DNA from: Salirhabdus salicampi
GTDB lineage: Bacteria; Bacillota; Bacilli; Bacillales; Alkalibacillaceae
Direction: 5' to 3'
Assembly (NCBI RefSeq): GCF_024259515.1
Contig: NZ_JANBWE010000001.1
Coordinates: forward strand, 1,054,001 to 1,118,000
DNA: 64,000 nucleotides
The notes below the pieces were generated by a model. It had not been told where the DNA came from. It saw only the letters and a program-made list of their open reading frames with translations, and searched no databases. Shown one piece after another: positions 7,962 through 16,540 of the stretch. The first letter of the stretch is position 1, and every line of letters begins with the position of its first letter. The position numbers and the translations under genes were made by a program.

Positions 7962-9317
7962 ATGGAAAATACAGTAATTCAACGTAAGTCGATAGAATTG
8001 GCAAACTATGTATCCAATTTGAAGTTTGAAGATATTCCGGATCATGTAGTAGATGAGGTGCAGACGCTTATATTTGATTACTTAGGTGTTACACTCCGCG
8101 GTTCAACTACAGATTCTGGAAGAATTGCACAGGAATTTCAGGAGGAATATGGTTCAGTAAAACCAGAAGCAACGTTAATTGGGAGTGGTAAGAAGATTAC
8201 CAGTCAAGCCGCAGCGTTTGCCAATGCTGTCTCTTCACATAGCATTGAAATGGATGATGTAGATGACCTTGCATTATTTCATTTTAGCCCACCAATCATT
8301 TCAGCTGCATTGGCTGTTGCCGAAGCTAATCATTCATCTGGTAAAGAATTAATAACGGCAATAACAGTTGGTTGCGATATAATGAAAAGGCTTTCAGATG
8401 CTATGAATCCTAACCTTCGCGATCGTGGATATCACACAACACCTGTGTGTGGTGTTTTTGGAGCAACAGCTGCAGCAGCTCGATTAGAAGGATTGTCTAG
8501 TGATGAAATTGTTAGTGCATTCGGACTTGCTGGTGCTCATGCTTCGGGTCTAATGGAAATGTATGGATCTAACATGCAAAAGCGAATTAATCCAGGTCCT
8601 GCGGCTCAAAACGGTATTGTAGCAGCACGATTGGCGAAAAGGGGTTACACCGGTGCAGATACAATATTTGATGGAAAACGCGGAGTGTTAAGAGTATTTG
8701 CCAATCAGGAGGATGGATCTGCTCTTGTTGATGGTTTAGGGGAAAAATTCAACTTAGGTATAGAATACAAGCGTTATGCCTGTGCACGTCCAATACATAA
8801 TGCGGTAGACTGTGCTTTAAATATAAGGCCTGATGTTTTAAACCAATTAGAAAATATTAAGGAAATGAAGATTTTTCGCCATCCTTCATGGGCGCATTAT
8901 CATGAAATTAAGAGTCCTAAGAGTATACATGAGGCACAAGTTAGTTTAAATCATGGTGTTGCAGTGGCGTTAGTGGAAGGCGATGCTTTCCTGGAGCATT
9001 TTACAGATAAATGGATTTCTCATCCTGAGGTGAAAAGATTATCAACGATGTTGGAATTTGTTCCTGATAAAGAACTGTCCCGTGGTGTTTCATGTAAACT
9101 TCAAGTTGTATTAAATAATGGGAACACGTATGAATCGCAAGTAGACTATCCAAAAGGATCAATTCAAAACCCAATGTCTAAAGAAGAACACCGAACCAAA
9201 TTAGCCTTATTAGCAGGTGAACATCTAAATAGAGCACAATTGATTCAGATTCATGAGATGATAGAAAATCTTCAATCACTAGAAACAATAAATGAATTAA
9301 TGGACAAAATTCATTAA
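7962..9317 (+). CDS. MmgE/PrpD family protein (2-methylcitrate dehydratase / aconitate decarboxylase-like)
   Basis: A 451-residue member of the MmgE/PrpD fold. The family includes 2-methylcitrate dehydratase PrpD and cis-aconitate decarboxylase. Family features are the early DYLGVTLRGS segment, the active-site stretch HSIEMDDVDD near residues 92-101, the TTPVCGVFGATAAAARL helix and the KRYACARPIHNAVDC motif. Family length is normal. It is the first gene of the operon and is followed 14 bases later by a PrpF gene. PrpD together with PrpF suggests hydration, dehydration or decarboxylation of an aconitate-like acid. The precise substrate cannot be read from the sequence. Confidence 0.85.
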   Translation: MENTVIQRKSIELANYVSNLKFEDIPDHVVDEVQTLIFDYLGVTLRGSTTDSGRIAQEFQEEYGSVKPEATLIGSGKKITSQAAAFANAVSSHSIEMDDVDDLALFHFSPPIISAALAVAEANHSSGKELITAITVGCDIMKRLSDAMNPNLRDRGYHTTPVCGVFGATAAAARLEGLSSDEIVSAFGLAGAHASGLMEMYGSNMQKRINPGPAAQNGIVAARLAKRGYTGADTIFDGKRGVLRVFANQEDGSALVDGLGEKFNLGIEYKRYACARPIHNAVDCALNIRPDVLNQLENIKEMKIFRHPSWAHYHEIKSPKSIHEAQVSLNHGVAVALVEGDAFLEHFTDKWISHPEVKRLSTMLEFVPDKELSRGVSCKLQVVLNNGNTYESQVDYPKGSIQNPMSKEEHRTKLALLAGEHLNRAQLIQIHEMIENLQSLETINELMDKIH

Positions 9318-9331
9318 GAGGGGGGATAAGG

Positions 9332-10501
9332 ATGCCGGAAACTAGACCTATTAGAGCGACAATCCAAAGGGCAGGTTCTAGTAAGGGGATTTATTTATTA
9401 GAAAACGACTTACCCCAAGATTTATTGTTAAGAGAAAAAGTGATATTAGCTATATTTGGTAGTCCGGATAAACGACAAATCGATGGATTAGGTGGGGCAG
9501 ACCCACTTACAAGTAAAGTTGCAATTGTAGGACCTTCAAAAAGAACAGGTGTTGATGTAGATTATACATTCGGACAAGTCGCTTTTGACCAGGCGAAGGT
9601 CCATACGCATGCTATTTGTGGAAACATCAGTTCAGGTGTAGGCCCATTTGCGATTGACCAAGGACTAGTAAAAGCGGAAGAACCGATTACAACAGTCAAA
9701 ATTTATAATACAAATACAGGGAAAGTTTTTACTGCGCAAGTACCTGTTAAAGAGGGGAAAGCTGCAGTAGAAGGCAGTTACTCCGTCGCTGGTGTTCCGG
9801 GCACTGGGGCAAAAGTGACGTTGGACTTTTCCGAAACAGTTGGAGCACTAACAGGAAGACTTTTACCAACTGGTAATGTAAGGGATGAAATCGTATTAGG
9901 TGATAAGCAGATCACTGTTTCTATTGTTGATGCAGCGACCTGTCAAGTTTTTGTAAGGGCAGAAGATTTGGGATTAAAAGGTACAGAATCCCCCGAAGAA
10001 GTTGATACACAACCAGATTTATTACGAAAACTAGAAGAAATTAGGTGTCGAGCTGCTGTGATGGCAGGTCTTTCCTCCTCTATTGAAGAGGCAGCAGTAA
10101 ATTCAAGAAATACACCTCATATCGTCTTTTTTACATCTAAAAAAGACTATAATAATGCCTTCACTGGACAAACCATTGAAGCTGAAGATATAGATGTCGT
10201 AGCTAGAATGATGTTTATGCAAATCATGCATAAGACGTATGCTGGTACTGGCTCAATTTGCACATCTGTGGCTGCTTCAATAAAAGGTACCAATATCCAT
10301 GAAGTGGTATCAAAGGATAGAAGTGAAAAAGCTAAGGTACGAATCGGTCACCCTGCTGGTGTTATTTCCGTTGAAGTTAAGGTTGAATTTGATGGAAATC
10401 AATACCTATTACAGAAAGCAGCTATTGGTAGAACTTCTCGTAGAATTATGGATGGAAATGTATATGTAAGAAATAGCGTATTTACGAAAGGAGATTTATA
10501 A
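9332..10501 (+). CDS. PrpF-family isomerase (first of three)
   Basis: Member of the PrpF / 3-methylitaconate isomerase / oxalomesaconate tautomerase family, which moves a double bond or a proton in unsaturated tricarboxylates using a diaminopimelate-epimerase fold. 389 residues, normal length. The N-terminal motif is RAGSSKGIYLLENDLP, where most relatives have RGGTSKG. The catalytic-cysteine loop is AICGNISSGVG. A second half-domain carries LLPTGNVRDEI and ends with IGHPAGVISV and AAIGRTSRRIMDG. It sits between PrpD-like and PrpB-like genes; its TAA directly abuts the GTG of the lyase gene, so translation is coupled. Confidence 0.88.
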   Translation: MPETRPIRATIQRAGSSKGIYLLENDLPQDLLLREKVILAIFGSPDKRQIDGLGGADPLTSKVAIVGPSKRTGVDVDYTFGQVAFDQAKVHTHAICGNISSGVGPFAIDQGLVKAEEPITTVKIYNTNTGKVFTAQVPVKEGKAAVEGSYSVAGVPGTGAKVTLDFSETVGALTGRLLPTGNVRDEIVLGDKQITVSIVDAATCQVFVRAEDLGLKGTESPEEVDTQPDLLRKLEEIRCRAAVMAGLSSSIEEAAVNSRNTPHIVFFTSKKDYNNAFTGQTIEAEDIDVVARMMFMQIMHKTYAGTGSICTSVAASIKGTNIHEVVSKDRSEKAKVRIGHPAGVISVEVKVEFDGNQYLLQKAAIGRTSRRIMDGNVYVRNSVFTKGDL

Positions 10502-11401
10502 GTGAGTTATTTAGTACGTGAAAGAGAAGATAAACACGCTTCCATAAGATTAAGAGAGTTAATACTTTCTGATGACCAAATTATTAAAATGCCAGGCACA
10601 CATGATGCGATGGCTTCATTGATCGCAAATAAAGTTGGTTTTAAAGGTATTTATTTGTCAGGAGCTGCTTTCTCTGCAAGTATTGGTATGCCAGATTTAG
10701 GTGTCATAACTTTAAGCGAACTTTTAGCCCGTGCAAAAGAAATTACTCGTGCCACCAATTTACCCCTTCTAGTAGATATTGATACTGGCTTCGGGAGTGT
10801 ACTTAACGTTGCCCGTACAATCCAAGAATTATATGAAGTAGGGGTAGCCGCCGTACAAATTGAAGACCAAGATTTACCGAAAAAATGCGGTCATTTAAAT
10901 GGAAAGAAACTCGTCTCAACTGAAGAAATGGTCCAAAAAATTGTTTCAGCACGAAAAGCAAATGAAAACATGGTTATCGTTGCACGTACTGATGCAAAGG
11001 CTGTTGAAGGAATGAACCAAGCGATTGAACGAGCGCAAGCTTATATAGATGCCGGTGCAGACGTAATTTTTCCTGAGGCATTAACTACGGAAGAGGAATT
11101 TCGTGCTTTTAGTAAGGCCGTTCATGCACCACTATTAGCTAATATGACAGAATTCGGAAAAACCCCGTATTACTCCGCCGAACAATTCGAAGAATGGGGC
11201 TATAAAATAGTCATTTATCCAGTTACATCATTAAGAGTTACAGCAAAGGCTGTAGAACAGGTATATGAAATGATTTACGCAACAGGAACACAAAAAGAAG
11301 CATTATCAAATATGCAGACACGTAAAGAGCTTTATGAACTGACTAGGAACAGTGAGTATGAGGATATGGATAATAGTATTGCCAAAACTGTGCTTGATTA
11401 A
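10502..11401 (+). CDS. PrpB-like isocitrate/methylisocitrate lyase family protein
   Basis: Class II aldolase-like C-C lyase of the ICL/PEP-mutase superfamily, 299 residues. It has the metal-binding DIDTGFGS (near 89-96), EDQ, and the active-site loop KKCGHLNGK (near 124-132) typical of 2-methylisocitrate and dimethylmalate lyases, followed by VARTDAK. GTG start, with AAAGGAG lying inside the end of the upstream gene. Such enzymes split a 2-hydroxy-tri- or dicarboxylate into pyruvate or glyoxylate plus a dicarboxylic or carboxylic acid. No methylcitrate synthase (PrpC) is present nearby, so a plain propionate pathway is unlikely and another substrate such as a dimethylmalate or an imported tricarboxylate is possible. 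Confidence 0.88.
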   Translation: MSYLVREREDKHASIRLRELILSDDQIIKMPGTHDAMASLIANKVGFKGIYLSGAAFSASIGMPDLGVITLSELLARAKEITRATNLPLLVDIDTGFGSVLNVARTIQELYEVGVAAVQIEDQDLPKKCGHLNGKKLVSTEEMVQKIVSARKANENMVIVARTDAKAVEGMNQAIERAQAYIDAGADVIFPEALTTEEEFRAFSKAVHAPLLANMTEFGKTPYYSAEQFEEWGYKIVIYPVTSLRVTAKAVEQVYEMIYATGTQKEALSNMQTRKELYELTRNSEYEDMDNSIAKTVLD

Positions 11402-11435
11402 CTAATTCGATTTCTAGTGAGATAGGGGGGATTTA

Positions 11436-12818
11436 ATGAGAGAAGTAAGGGCTTGTTCAACATCAGGTATTCTTGGATACGGCTTTCCAGAAGAATCATT
11501 AAAGAGGTGTATGGAGGAAAAACCTCATTTTATTGCTTGTGACGCCGGGTCAACAGATCCTGGGCCTTATTTTCTTGGCTCCGGGAAATCATTCGTGTCC
11601 AAAGATGCAGTAAAAAGAGATCTTCGTCTTATATTGTCATACGCAAAAAAAGCTGAAATTCCTGTCATTATTGGATCAGCTGGAGGTTCAGGGTGCAACA
11701 AAGGGGTAGATGATTTTAAGAAAATAGTAGAAGAGATAAGTCATGAAAACCAGCACCATTTAAAAGTAGCCTATATTAGGTCAGAAGTAGATAAACAATA
11801 CTTGTCACAAAAGATAGACCAAGGTAGGGTACAATCACTAGGTACCACTCCACCCCTATCTCATAATACAATCCAACATTTACATCGTTCCGTTGCGATG
11901 ATGGGTCCTGAACCTTTTATTGAGGCGTTAAAGGAAGATGTAGATCTCATTATTGCAGGAAGAGCTACTGATGCATCTGTATTCACATCATTTCCGATTT
12001 TTAAGGGGATGAATCCGGCTACTGCATGGCACGCAGCTAAGATTATTGAATGCGGTGCTGCTACAGCTGTGCCGAAAAGTCATGACTGTATTATGGCAAC
12101 TATTAGGGACGAAGAATTTTTCATAGAAACATTGAATCCGGAAAAGACCTTACCTTGGAAAAATGTTGCCGCACATACAATGTATGAAAATGTCAGTCCA
12201 TTTCATTTGCAAGAGCCTGGTGGGGTGTTAGATACAACAGCCTCAGTTTATGAACAAGTAAATGAGAGGACAGTAAGGGTTACAGGGAGCTCATTCATTA
12301 AAGACCCAAATTATAAGGTTAAGCTTGAAGGTGTTGAAAAGGTGGGATACAGAACAATATGTATCGCGGGAATAAGAGACCCAATCCTGCTTTCTCAGCT
12401 AGATGATTACTTAACTTTTATTCGTGAAAAATTACATGAAAAAGTAAGCGCAGTATACGGTATGGAAGTTAGTCCTGACGATTATACAGTCACATTTAGA
12501 AAATATGGCATAAATGGAGTTATGGGTAGTTTAGAACCAGAACAGGGCTCACCTCACGAGGTAGGTCTATTGCTCGATGTCATTGCATTGGATCCCGATA
12601 AGTCCGAAACGATTATGGCAGCATTAAGAACTTTAGTATTACATAGCCACTTTAAAGGAAGACTCTGTATTTCGGGTAATGCGGCATTTCCATTTTCACC
12701 ACCAGATATCCCAATGGGAGAAGTTTATCAATTTATATTAAATCATACTGTTGAGCCTGATTCCCCATATGAACTTTTCCCAATAGAATACGTGGAGGTG
12801 AATCCATGCCAAAATTAA
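11436..12818 (+). CDS. AtuA-like protein (acyclic terpene utilization / DUF1446 family)
   Basis: 460-residue protein related to AtuA of citronellol degradation, a family without a proven reaction. Recognisable features are FIACDAGSTDPGPYFLGSG near residues 32-50, the glycine-rich IIGSAGGSGCNKG near 82-94 and the DLIIAGRATDASVF segment near 170-183. AtuA family proteins occur widely beside acyl-CoA or carboxylate enzymes. The gene overlaps the next one (DUF4387) by 13 bases, which points to a two-subunit enzyme or tightly coupled partners. ATG start after a GGGGGG ribosome site. Probably an enzyme acting on a hydroxy- or unsaturated acid in this pathway; this is inference from context. Confidence 0.8.
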   Translation: MREVRACSTSGILGYGFPEESLKRCMEEKPHFIACDAGSTDPGPYFLGSGKSFVSKDAVKRDLRLILSYAKKAEIPVIIGSAGGSGCNKGVDDFKKIVEEISHENQHHLKVAYIRSEVDKQYLSQKIDQGRVQSLGTTPPLSHNTIQHLHRSVAMMGPEPFIEALKEDVDLIIAGRATDASVFTSFPIFKGMNPATAWHAAKIIECGAATAVPKSHDCIMATIRDEEFFIETLNPEKTLPWKNVAAHTMYENVSPFHLQEPGGVLDTTASVYEQVNERTVRVTGSSFIKDPNYKVKLEGVEKVGYRTICIAGIRDPILLSQLDDYLTFIREKLHEKVSAVYGMEVSPDDYTVTFRKYGINGVMGSLEPEQGSPHEVGLLLDVIALDPDKSETIMAALRTLVLHSHFKGRLCISGNAAFPFSPPDIPMGEVYQFILNHTVEPDSPYELFPIEYVEVNPCQN

Positions 12819-13111
12819 AAGATGTAGCATATTTATTGAGAAGTAAGAATGCTGGACCATTCTTTCTGACGTTCGATATTATCTTTGAAAAAGAAGAAGA
12901 TTACTATAAAGTGACTCAATCAAAACTTCTTTCAAAAGATTGGATTGCTAATGCTTACAAGTGTGATAAGGATCAAGTTCAACTATTTGAATATGAAACT
13001 ATTTTTTCGATTAAGGTGAGTATTCCACGTAAGTACGCATCAGGTGACATTAATGATACAGATATTTTCGGAGCACAGCAACATGTTCCGATAATGATGC
13101 TTGAATTATAA
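12806..13111 (+). CDS. DUF4387 family protein, partner of the AtuA-like protein
   Basis: Small 101-residue protein beginning LKDVAYLLRSKNAGPFFLTF, the standard DUF4387 opening, and containing IFEKEEDY and a C-terminal DTDIFGAQQHVP segment. DUF4387 genes are regularly next to AtuA-like genes. Here the start codon lies inside the end of the AtuA-like gene. The function is unknown; a regulatory or small catalytic subunit of the AtuA-like enzyme is the simplest idea. Last gene before the transporter section. Confidence 0.8.
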   Translation: MPKLKDVAYLLRSKNAGPFFLTFDIIFEKEEDYYKVTQSKLLSKDWIANAYKCDKDQVQLFEYETIFSIKVSIPRKYASGDINDTDIFGAQQHVPIMMLEL

Positions 13112-13263
13112 CCTCTGAAAGATAAAAAAATGCTAGAACACCTGTTTATAACGAGCAATAAAATTTTTTTATGGACGCCCAATAAAAATATCTATTTCAT
13201 TATTGATGACACTTATTTTAATATAAATATTAATTACCTTAATTATCAAACTATTCCAACTAT

Positions 13264-13277
13264 TAAAAGCGCTTACA
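13264..13277. promoter_or_regulatory. cre-like site (CcpA operator) upstream of tctC
   Basis: TAAAAGCGCTTACA differs from the symmetrical cre core TGAAAGCGCTTTCA at two positions. It lies 82 bases before the tctC start, in a 250-base gap that probably holds the transporter promoter. Carbon catabolite repression of an acid-uptake operon would be expected. Confidence 0.5.
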
Positions 13278-13295
13278 AAATATAAGGAGGTGTTA

Positions 13296-13322
13296 TTGAA
13301 CAGTTTCGAAATATATTTGTAA
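13296..13322 (+). CDS. Possible 8-codon leader peptide before tctC
   Basis: A strong ribosome site (AAGGAGGTG) lies six bases before TTG 13296, which opens an 8-codon frame (M-N-S-F-E-I-Y-L) ending in TAA. It sits 36 bases before the real tctC start, which has its own AGAGGGGGA site. Either a small translated leader or a chance SD sequence. Confidence 0.25.
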   Translation: MNSFEIYL

Positions 13323-13358
13323 TTCTCAAAACTACTAAATTTAGAGGGGGATTTAAAA

Positions 13359-14465
13359 TTGAAATTTAAGTTAATGAATTTGCTTTTGCTAATTATTCCA
13401 ATGGTACTTATCGTCGGTTGTTCACAAAGCTCATCAGGAGATGGTGAAAAGGACAGCGCTACTTTTTATGAAGGTGAAACAATGGAAGTTATCGTTCCAT
13501 TTGGTGCAGGTGGTGGAACAGATACATTTGCTCGTTTCATCCAACCGTATCTTCAAAAACATATCCCAAGTGAACCTTCCGTCCAAGTTGTAAATATTCC
13601 AGGTGGTGGAAGCATTAATGGTGCAAATGAGTTTGTAAAAGTAAGAAAACATGATGGATACACGGCTTTAGTGACGAGTGGGTCAACAGCTTTACCTTAC
13701 CTACTAGGACAGAAAGCAGTTGAATACGACTTGAAAAAAATGACACCTATCCTAGCTATACCTCAGGGCGGAGCGGTCTATACTTCACCAACTACTGGTA
13801 TTGAAACCCCTAAAGATCTTGCTAATCCTAAGGAACCATTACTATACGCCGGTATTAGCGCAACAGGTAACGACCTTGTTACACTTTTATCATTTGAGTT
13901 ACTTGAAGTTGACGTTCAATCTGTTCTAGGTTACGAAGGGCGTGGGCCAAGCCGCGTTGCCTTTGAACAAGGTGAAAGCAATATCGATTACCAAACTGTT
14001 TCAGCTTTTAAAGAGAGTGTGACACCCCTTATCGATAGTGGAGACGCAATTCCTTTATATTCTTTCGGCATGCTAGATGCTAATGGTGATGTAATTCGTG
14101 ATCCAGCATTCCCTGACCTGCCTTCTGTTAAAGAAGTATACAAAGATATTCACGGTAAAGACCCATCAGGACTTATTTGGGATGCTTATAAAGCTGCTTT
14201 AGGTGCTGGGTTTGGTGTACAAAAGATTTTATGGCTACACGATGATGCGCCACAAGCTGCAGTTGATGCTCTGTTGGAAAGTGCAGAAAGCATTAAACAA
14301 GATGATGACTTTATCGAAAAATCAGAATCTGCTCTTGGAGGATATGAGTTAATTATTGGTGACCAATTAGATGGAGCAGTACAAACAATTACTAGTGCTT
14401 CAGATGAAGTGTTGAATTGGATACACGAATATCTACTAGAAGAACATGGCGTAAGTATTGATTAA
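13359..14465 (+). CDS. tctC: Tripartite tricarboxylate transporter substrate-binding lipoprotein TctC
   Basis: Extracellular solute-binding protein of the TctCBA system, 368 residues. A lipoprotein signal peptide ends at a lipobox (VLIVGC, Cys near 21), so the mature protein is anchored to the outer face of the membrane. The binding fold shows the family motif VPFGAGGGTDTFAR near residues 46-59 and a later VNIPGGGSINGAN, which hold the carboxylate ligand in known TctC proteins. TTG start after AGAGGGGGA. A strong hairpin follows the stop, before tctA. It delivers citrate-like or other carboxylic acids to TctAB; the neighbouring enzymes suggest a tricarboxylate. Confidence 0.92.
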   Translation: MKFKLMNLLLLIIPMVLIVGCSQSSSGDGEKDSATFYEGETMEVIVPFGAGGGTDTFARFIQPYLQKHIPSEPSVQVVNIPGGGSINGANEFVKVRKHDGYTALVTSGSTALPYLLGQKAVEYDLKKMTPILAIPQGGAVYTSPTTGIETPKDLANPKEPLLYAGISATGNDLVTLLSFELLEVDVQSVLGYEGRGPSRVAFEQGESNIDYQTVSAFKESVTPLIDSGDAIPLYSFGMLDANGDVIRDPAFPDLPSVKEVYKDIHGKDPSGLIWDAYKAALGAGFGVQKILWLHDDAPQAAVDALLESAESIKQDDDFIEKSESALGGYELIIGDQLDGAVQTITSASDEVLNWIHEYLLEEHGVSID

Positions 14466-14495
14466 TAGACATAGAACATAGCTAACTAAAAGAGT

Positions 14496-14529
14496 AAATA
14501 TGGGGAAATTATTGAATTTCCCCATATTT
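14496..14529 (+). terminator. Intercistronic hairpin between tctC and tctA
   Basis: Perfect 15-base-pair stem (AAATATGGGGAAATT and its complement) with the loop ATTG. Only a few T follow, so it is likely a leaky terminator or an mRNA-stabilising hairpin that keeps tctC mRNA more abundant than the permease message. Confidence 0.7.
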
Positions 14530-14566
14530 TACTTATCATAAACTTTCATCTAAGGACAGGAATGAG

Positions 14567-16066
14567 GTGGATTATATGTTTCAAGCAGCAGCAGACGCAC
14601 TTATGATGGTAGCAGATCCAGTCAGATTAGCATTTATGTTTCTTGGCATTGGTGTTGGATTAATAATAGGACTGTTACCAGGTTTAGGCGGAACAGTGGG
14701 AATGTCGATATTGTTACCTTTTATATTCGGTATGGATCCATATACAGGTATGGCCTTACTTATTGGTATGGCAGCTGTTGTACATACCGGTGATACCTTT
14801 CCTTCTGTACTATTAGGAATTCCCGGTTCTTCAGGATCTCAAGCAACAATTATGGATGGTTATCCCCTTGCGAAGAAAGGTAAAGCCGCGACCGCCCTTT
14901 CAGCAGCTTTCTTTAGTTCCATGGTCGGTGGGGTAATTGGGGCATTTGTTCTTTTCCTAGCAATTCCAATAGCACGACCTCTTGTATTGGCATTTGGTTC
15001 ACCGGAGTTATTTATGATGTCCATGTTGGGCTTAAGTATGGTTGGTATCCTTGCTGGTAATTCCCCAATTAAAGGAGTAACTGTAGGTATCATCGGATTA
15101 TTAATTGGTTCAATTGGCGCAGCACCGGCCGTTCCAGAGTACCGATATGTGTTTGACAACATTTATCTTTATGACGGAATTCCACTTGCTGTCCTTGCAT
15201 TAGGTTTATTTGCATTTCCCGAAATGGTCGACTTACTTGCCAAAAACAACAGTATTTCAAGAACAGCTGAGTTAAAAGGCAGTTGGTTGGACGGCATTAA
15301 AGCATCCATCAAAAATAAATGGCTACTACTTAGGAGTTCAGTATTAGGGTCATTAATCGGCTTTATTCCTGGACTTGGTGGAAGTGTTGTTGACTGGATA
15401 ACGTACGGCGTAGCTAAATCTACTGTACGAAATAACGAATTTGGAAAAGGTGACATCCGTGGTGTTATCGCGCCTGAAGGTGCAAATAACGCCAAAGAAG
15501 GTGGTGCTTTAATTCCAGCATTATTGTTCAGCATCCCTGGTAGTGGAACAACCGCAATGTTGCTAGGAGGAATCATACTATTAGGATTCCAGGCAGGACC
15601 TACTATGGTTACTACAAACTTACCAATAACATTATCAATTATTTGGACGCTGGTTTTGGCAAACATATTTGGTGCTATTGCGTGTATCTTTTTAAGTAAA
15701 TATATTGCCAAGTTAAGCATGATTCCAGCTACAAAATTAGTACCTTTCTTATTAATTATATTAGTAATAGGTGCGTACCAAAGTACAAGAAGTTTTGGTG
15801 ATCTTGTTGCTTTTATTGTAATCGGATTATTAGGATGGGTTTTGAAACGGTTAGATTGGCCAAGAGCTCCGTTATTAATTGGCTTTGTTCTTTCACTATC
15901 TGCAGAACGATATTTATGGATTTCCATGTCTCGCTATGGATTTGAGTGGTTACAAAGACCTTCAGTTATCATTCTAGTAATCGTTATTTTAATTCTACTT
16001 GCAGGTGGAATTTTCCTTAACAGAACTAGTAAGAAGTCGCAGGAATCAGGAGGTATCACATCATGA
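14567..16066 (+). CDS. tctA: Tripartite tricarboxylate transporter large membrane subunit TctA
   Basis: Integral membrane protein of 499 residues with about 12 hydrophobic segments. Family motifs are GLLPGLGGTVGMSILLP near residues 37-53, GIPGSSGSQATIMDGYPLA near 85-103, and a second copy of the same fold in the C-terminal half (GFIPGLGGSVVDW, then FSIPGSGTTAMLLGG), which shows the internal duplication of TctA. It carries the ion-coupled transport path and takes substrate from TctC. The last four bases overlap the start of tctB (ATGA), so the two are translationally coupled. ATG start after GAGGTGG. Confidence 0.93.
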   Translation: MDYMFQAAADALMMVADPVRLAFMFLGIGVGLIIGLLPGLGGTVGMSILLPFIFGMDPYTGMALLIGMAAVVHTGDTFPSVLLGIPGSSGSQATIMDGYPLAKKGKAATALSAAFFSSMVGGVIGAFVLFLAIPIARPLVLAFGSPELFMMSMLGLSMVGILAGNSPIKGVTVGIIGLLIGSIGAAPAVPEYRYVFDNIYLYDGIPLAVLALGLFAFPEMVDLLAKNNSISRTAELKGSWLDGIKASIKNKWLLLRSSVLGSLIGFIPGLGGSVVDWITYGVAKSTVRNNEFGKGDIRGVIAPEGANNAKEGGALIPALLFSIPGSGTTAMLLGGIILLGFQAGPTMVTTNLPITLSIIWTLVLANIFGAIACIFLSKYIAKLSMIPATKLVPFLLIILVIGAYQSTRSFGDLVAFIVIGLLGWVLKRLDWPRAPLLIGFVLSLSAERYLWISMSRYGFEWLQRPSVIILVIVILILLAGGIFLNRTSKKSQESGGITS

Positions 16067-16515
16067 GGCAAAATTATTATTCATTAATCTTTTCTATGTT
16101 TCTCATGCTAATTTTCCTTGTGGCATCTTGGTTAGCGTATAGTTTTAATGACCTTGCAAAGTTTTTTCCTTATACCATTGCTATTGGTGGTGCTATTTTA
16201 ACATTTATCCATGTAATTTTGAGCATCGTAAAGATGGTTAAGGGGGAAAACGCTAGTAATGAAGAACAGCATGAAGAGGAAGGTTCTGTTCTTCGATATA
16301 TGCTTTGGATAATTGGTTACATTGGTTTAATTTACATCATCGGCTTTTTAACAGCTACCACATTGTTCCTGGCTTTTTTCTTATATTTCGAAAGTAAATT
16401 TAGCGTATTGAAGACGGCAATCTCATTAGCAATTGTTCTCTCACTGATTCATATTTTCGCAAATATGATGAACTTATATTGGCCAGAGGGAGTTTTCCCA
16501 TTATGGCCGTTTTAA
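16063..16515 (+). CDS. tctB: Tripartite tricarboxylate transporter small membrane subunit TctB
   Basis: Small integral membrane protein of 150 residues with four hydrophobic segments and a charged acidic linker (NEEQHEEEG) between the second and third. Size, topology and position directly after tctA identify it as TctB; sequence conservation in TctB is low. It overlaps tctA by four bases. It works with TctA as the membrane part of the carboxylate importer. Confidence 0.85.
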   Translation: MRQNYYSLIFSMFLMLIFLVASWLAYSFNDLAKFFPYTIAIGGAILTFIHVILSIVKMVKGENASNEEQHEEEGSVLRYMLWIIGYIGLIYIIGFLTATTLFLAFFLYFESKFSVLKTAISLAIVLSLIHIFANMMNLYWPEGVFPLWPF

Positions 16516-16540
16516 ATTAAAATTATAGAGGAGGAAAACT

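Noticed and set aside
15169-15927. Long minus-strand open frame opposite tctA
   Set aside because: It is a shadow of tctA codon usage; no ribosome site or conserved motif, and tctA is clearly real.
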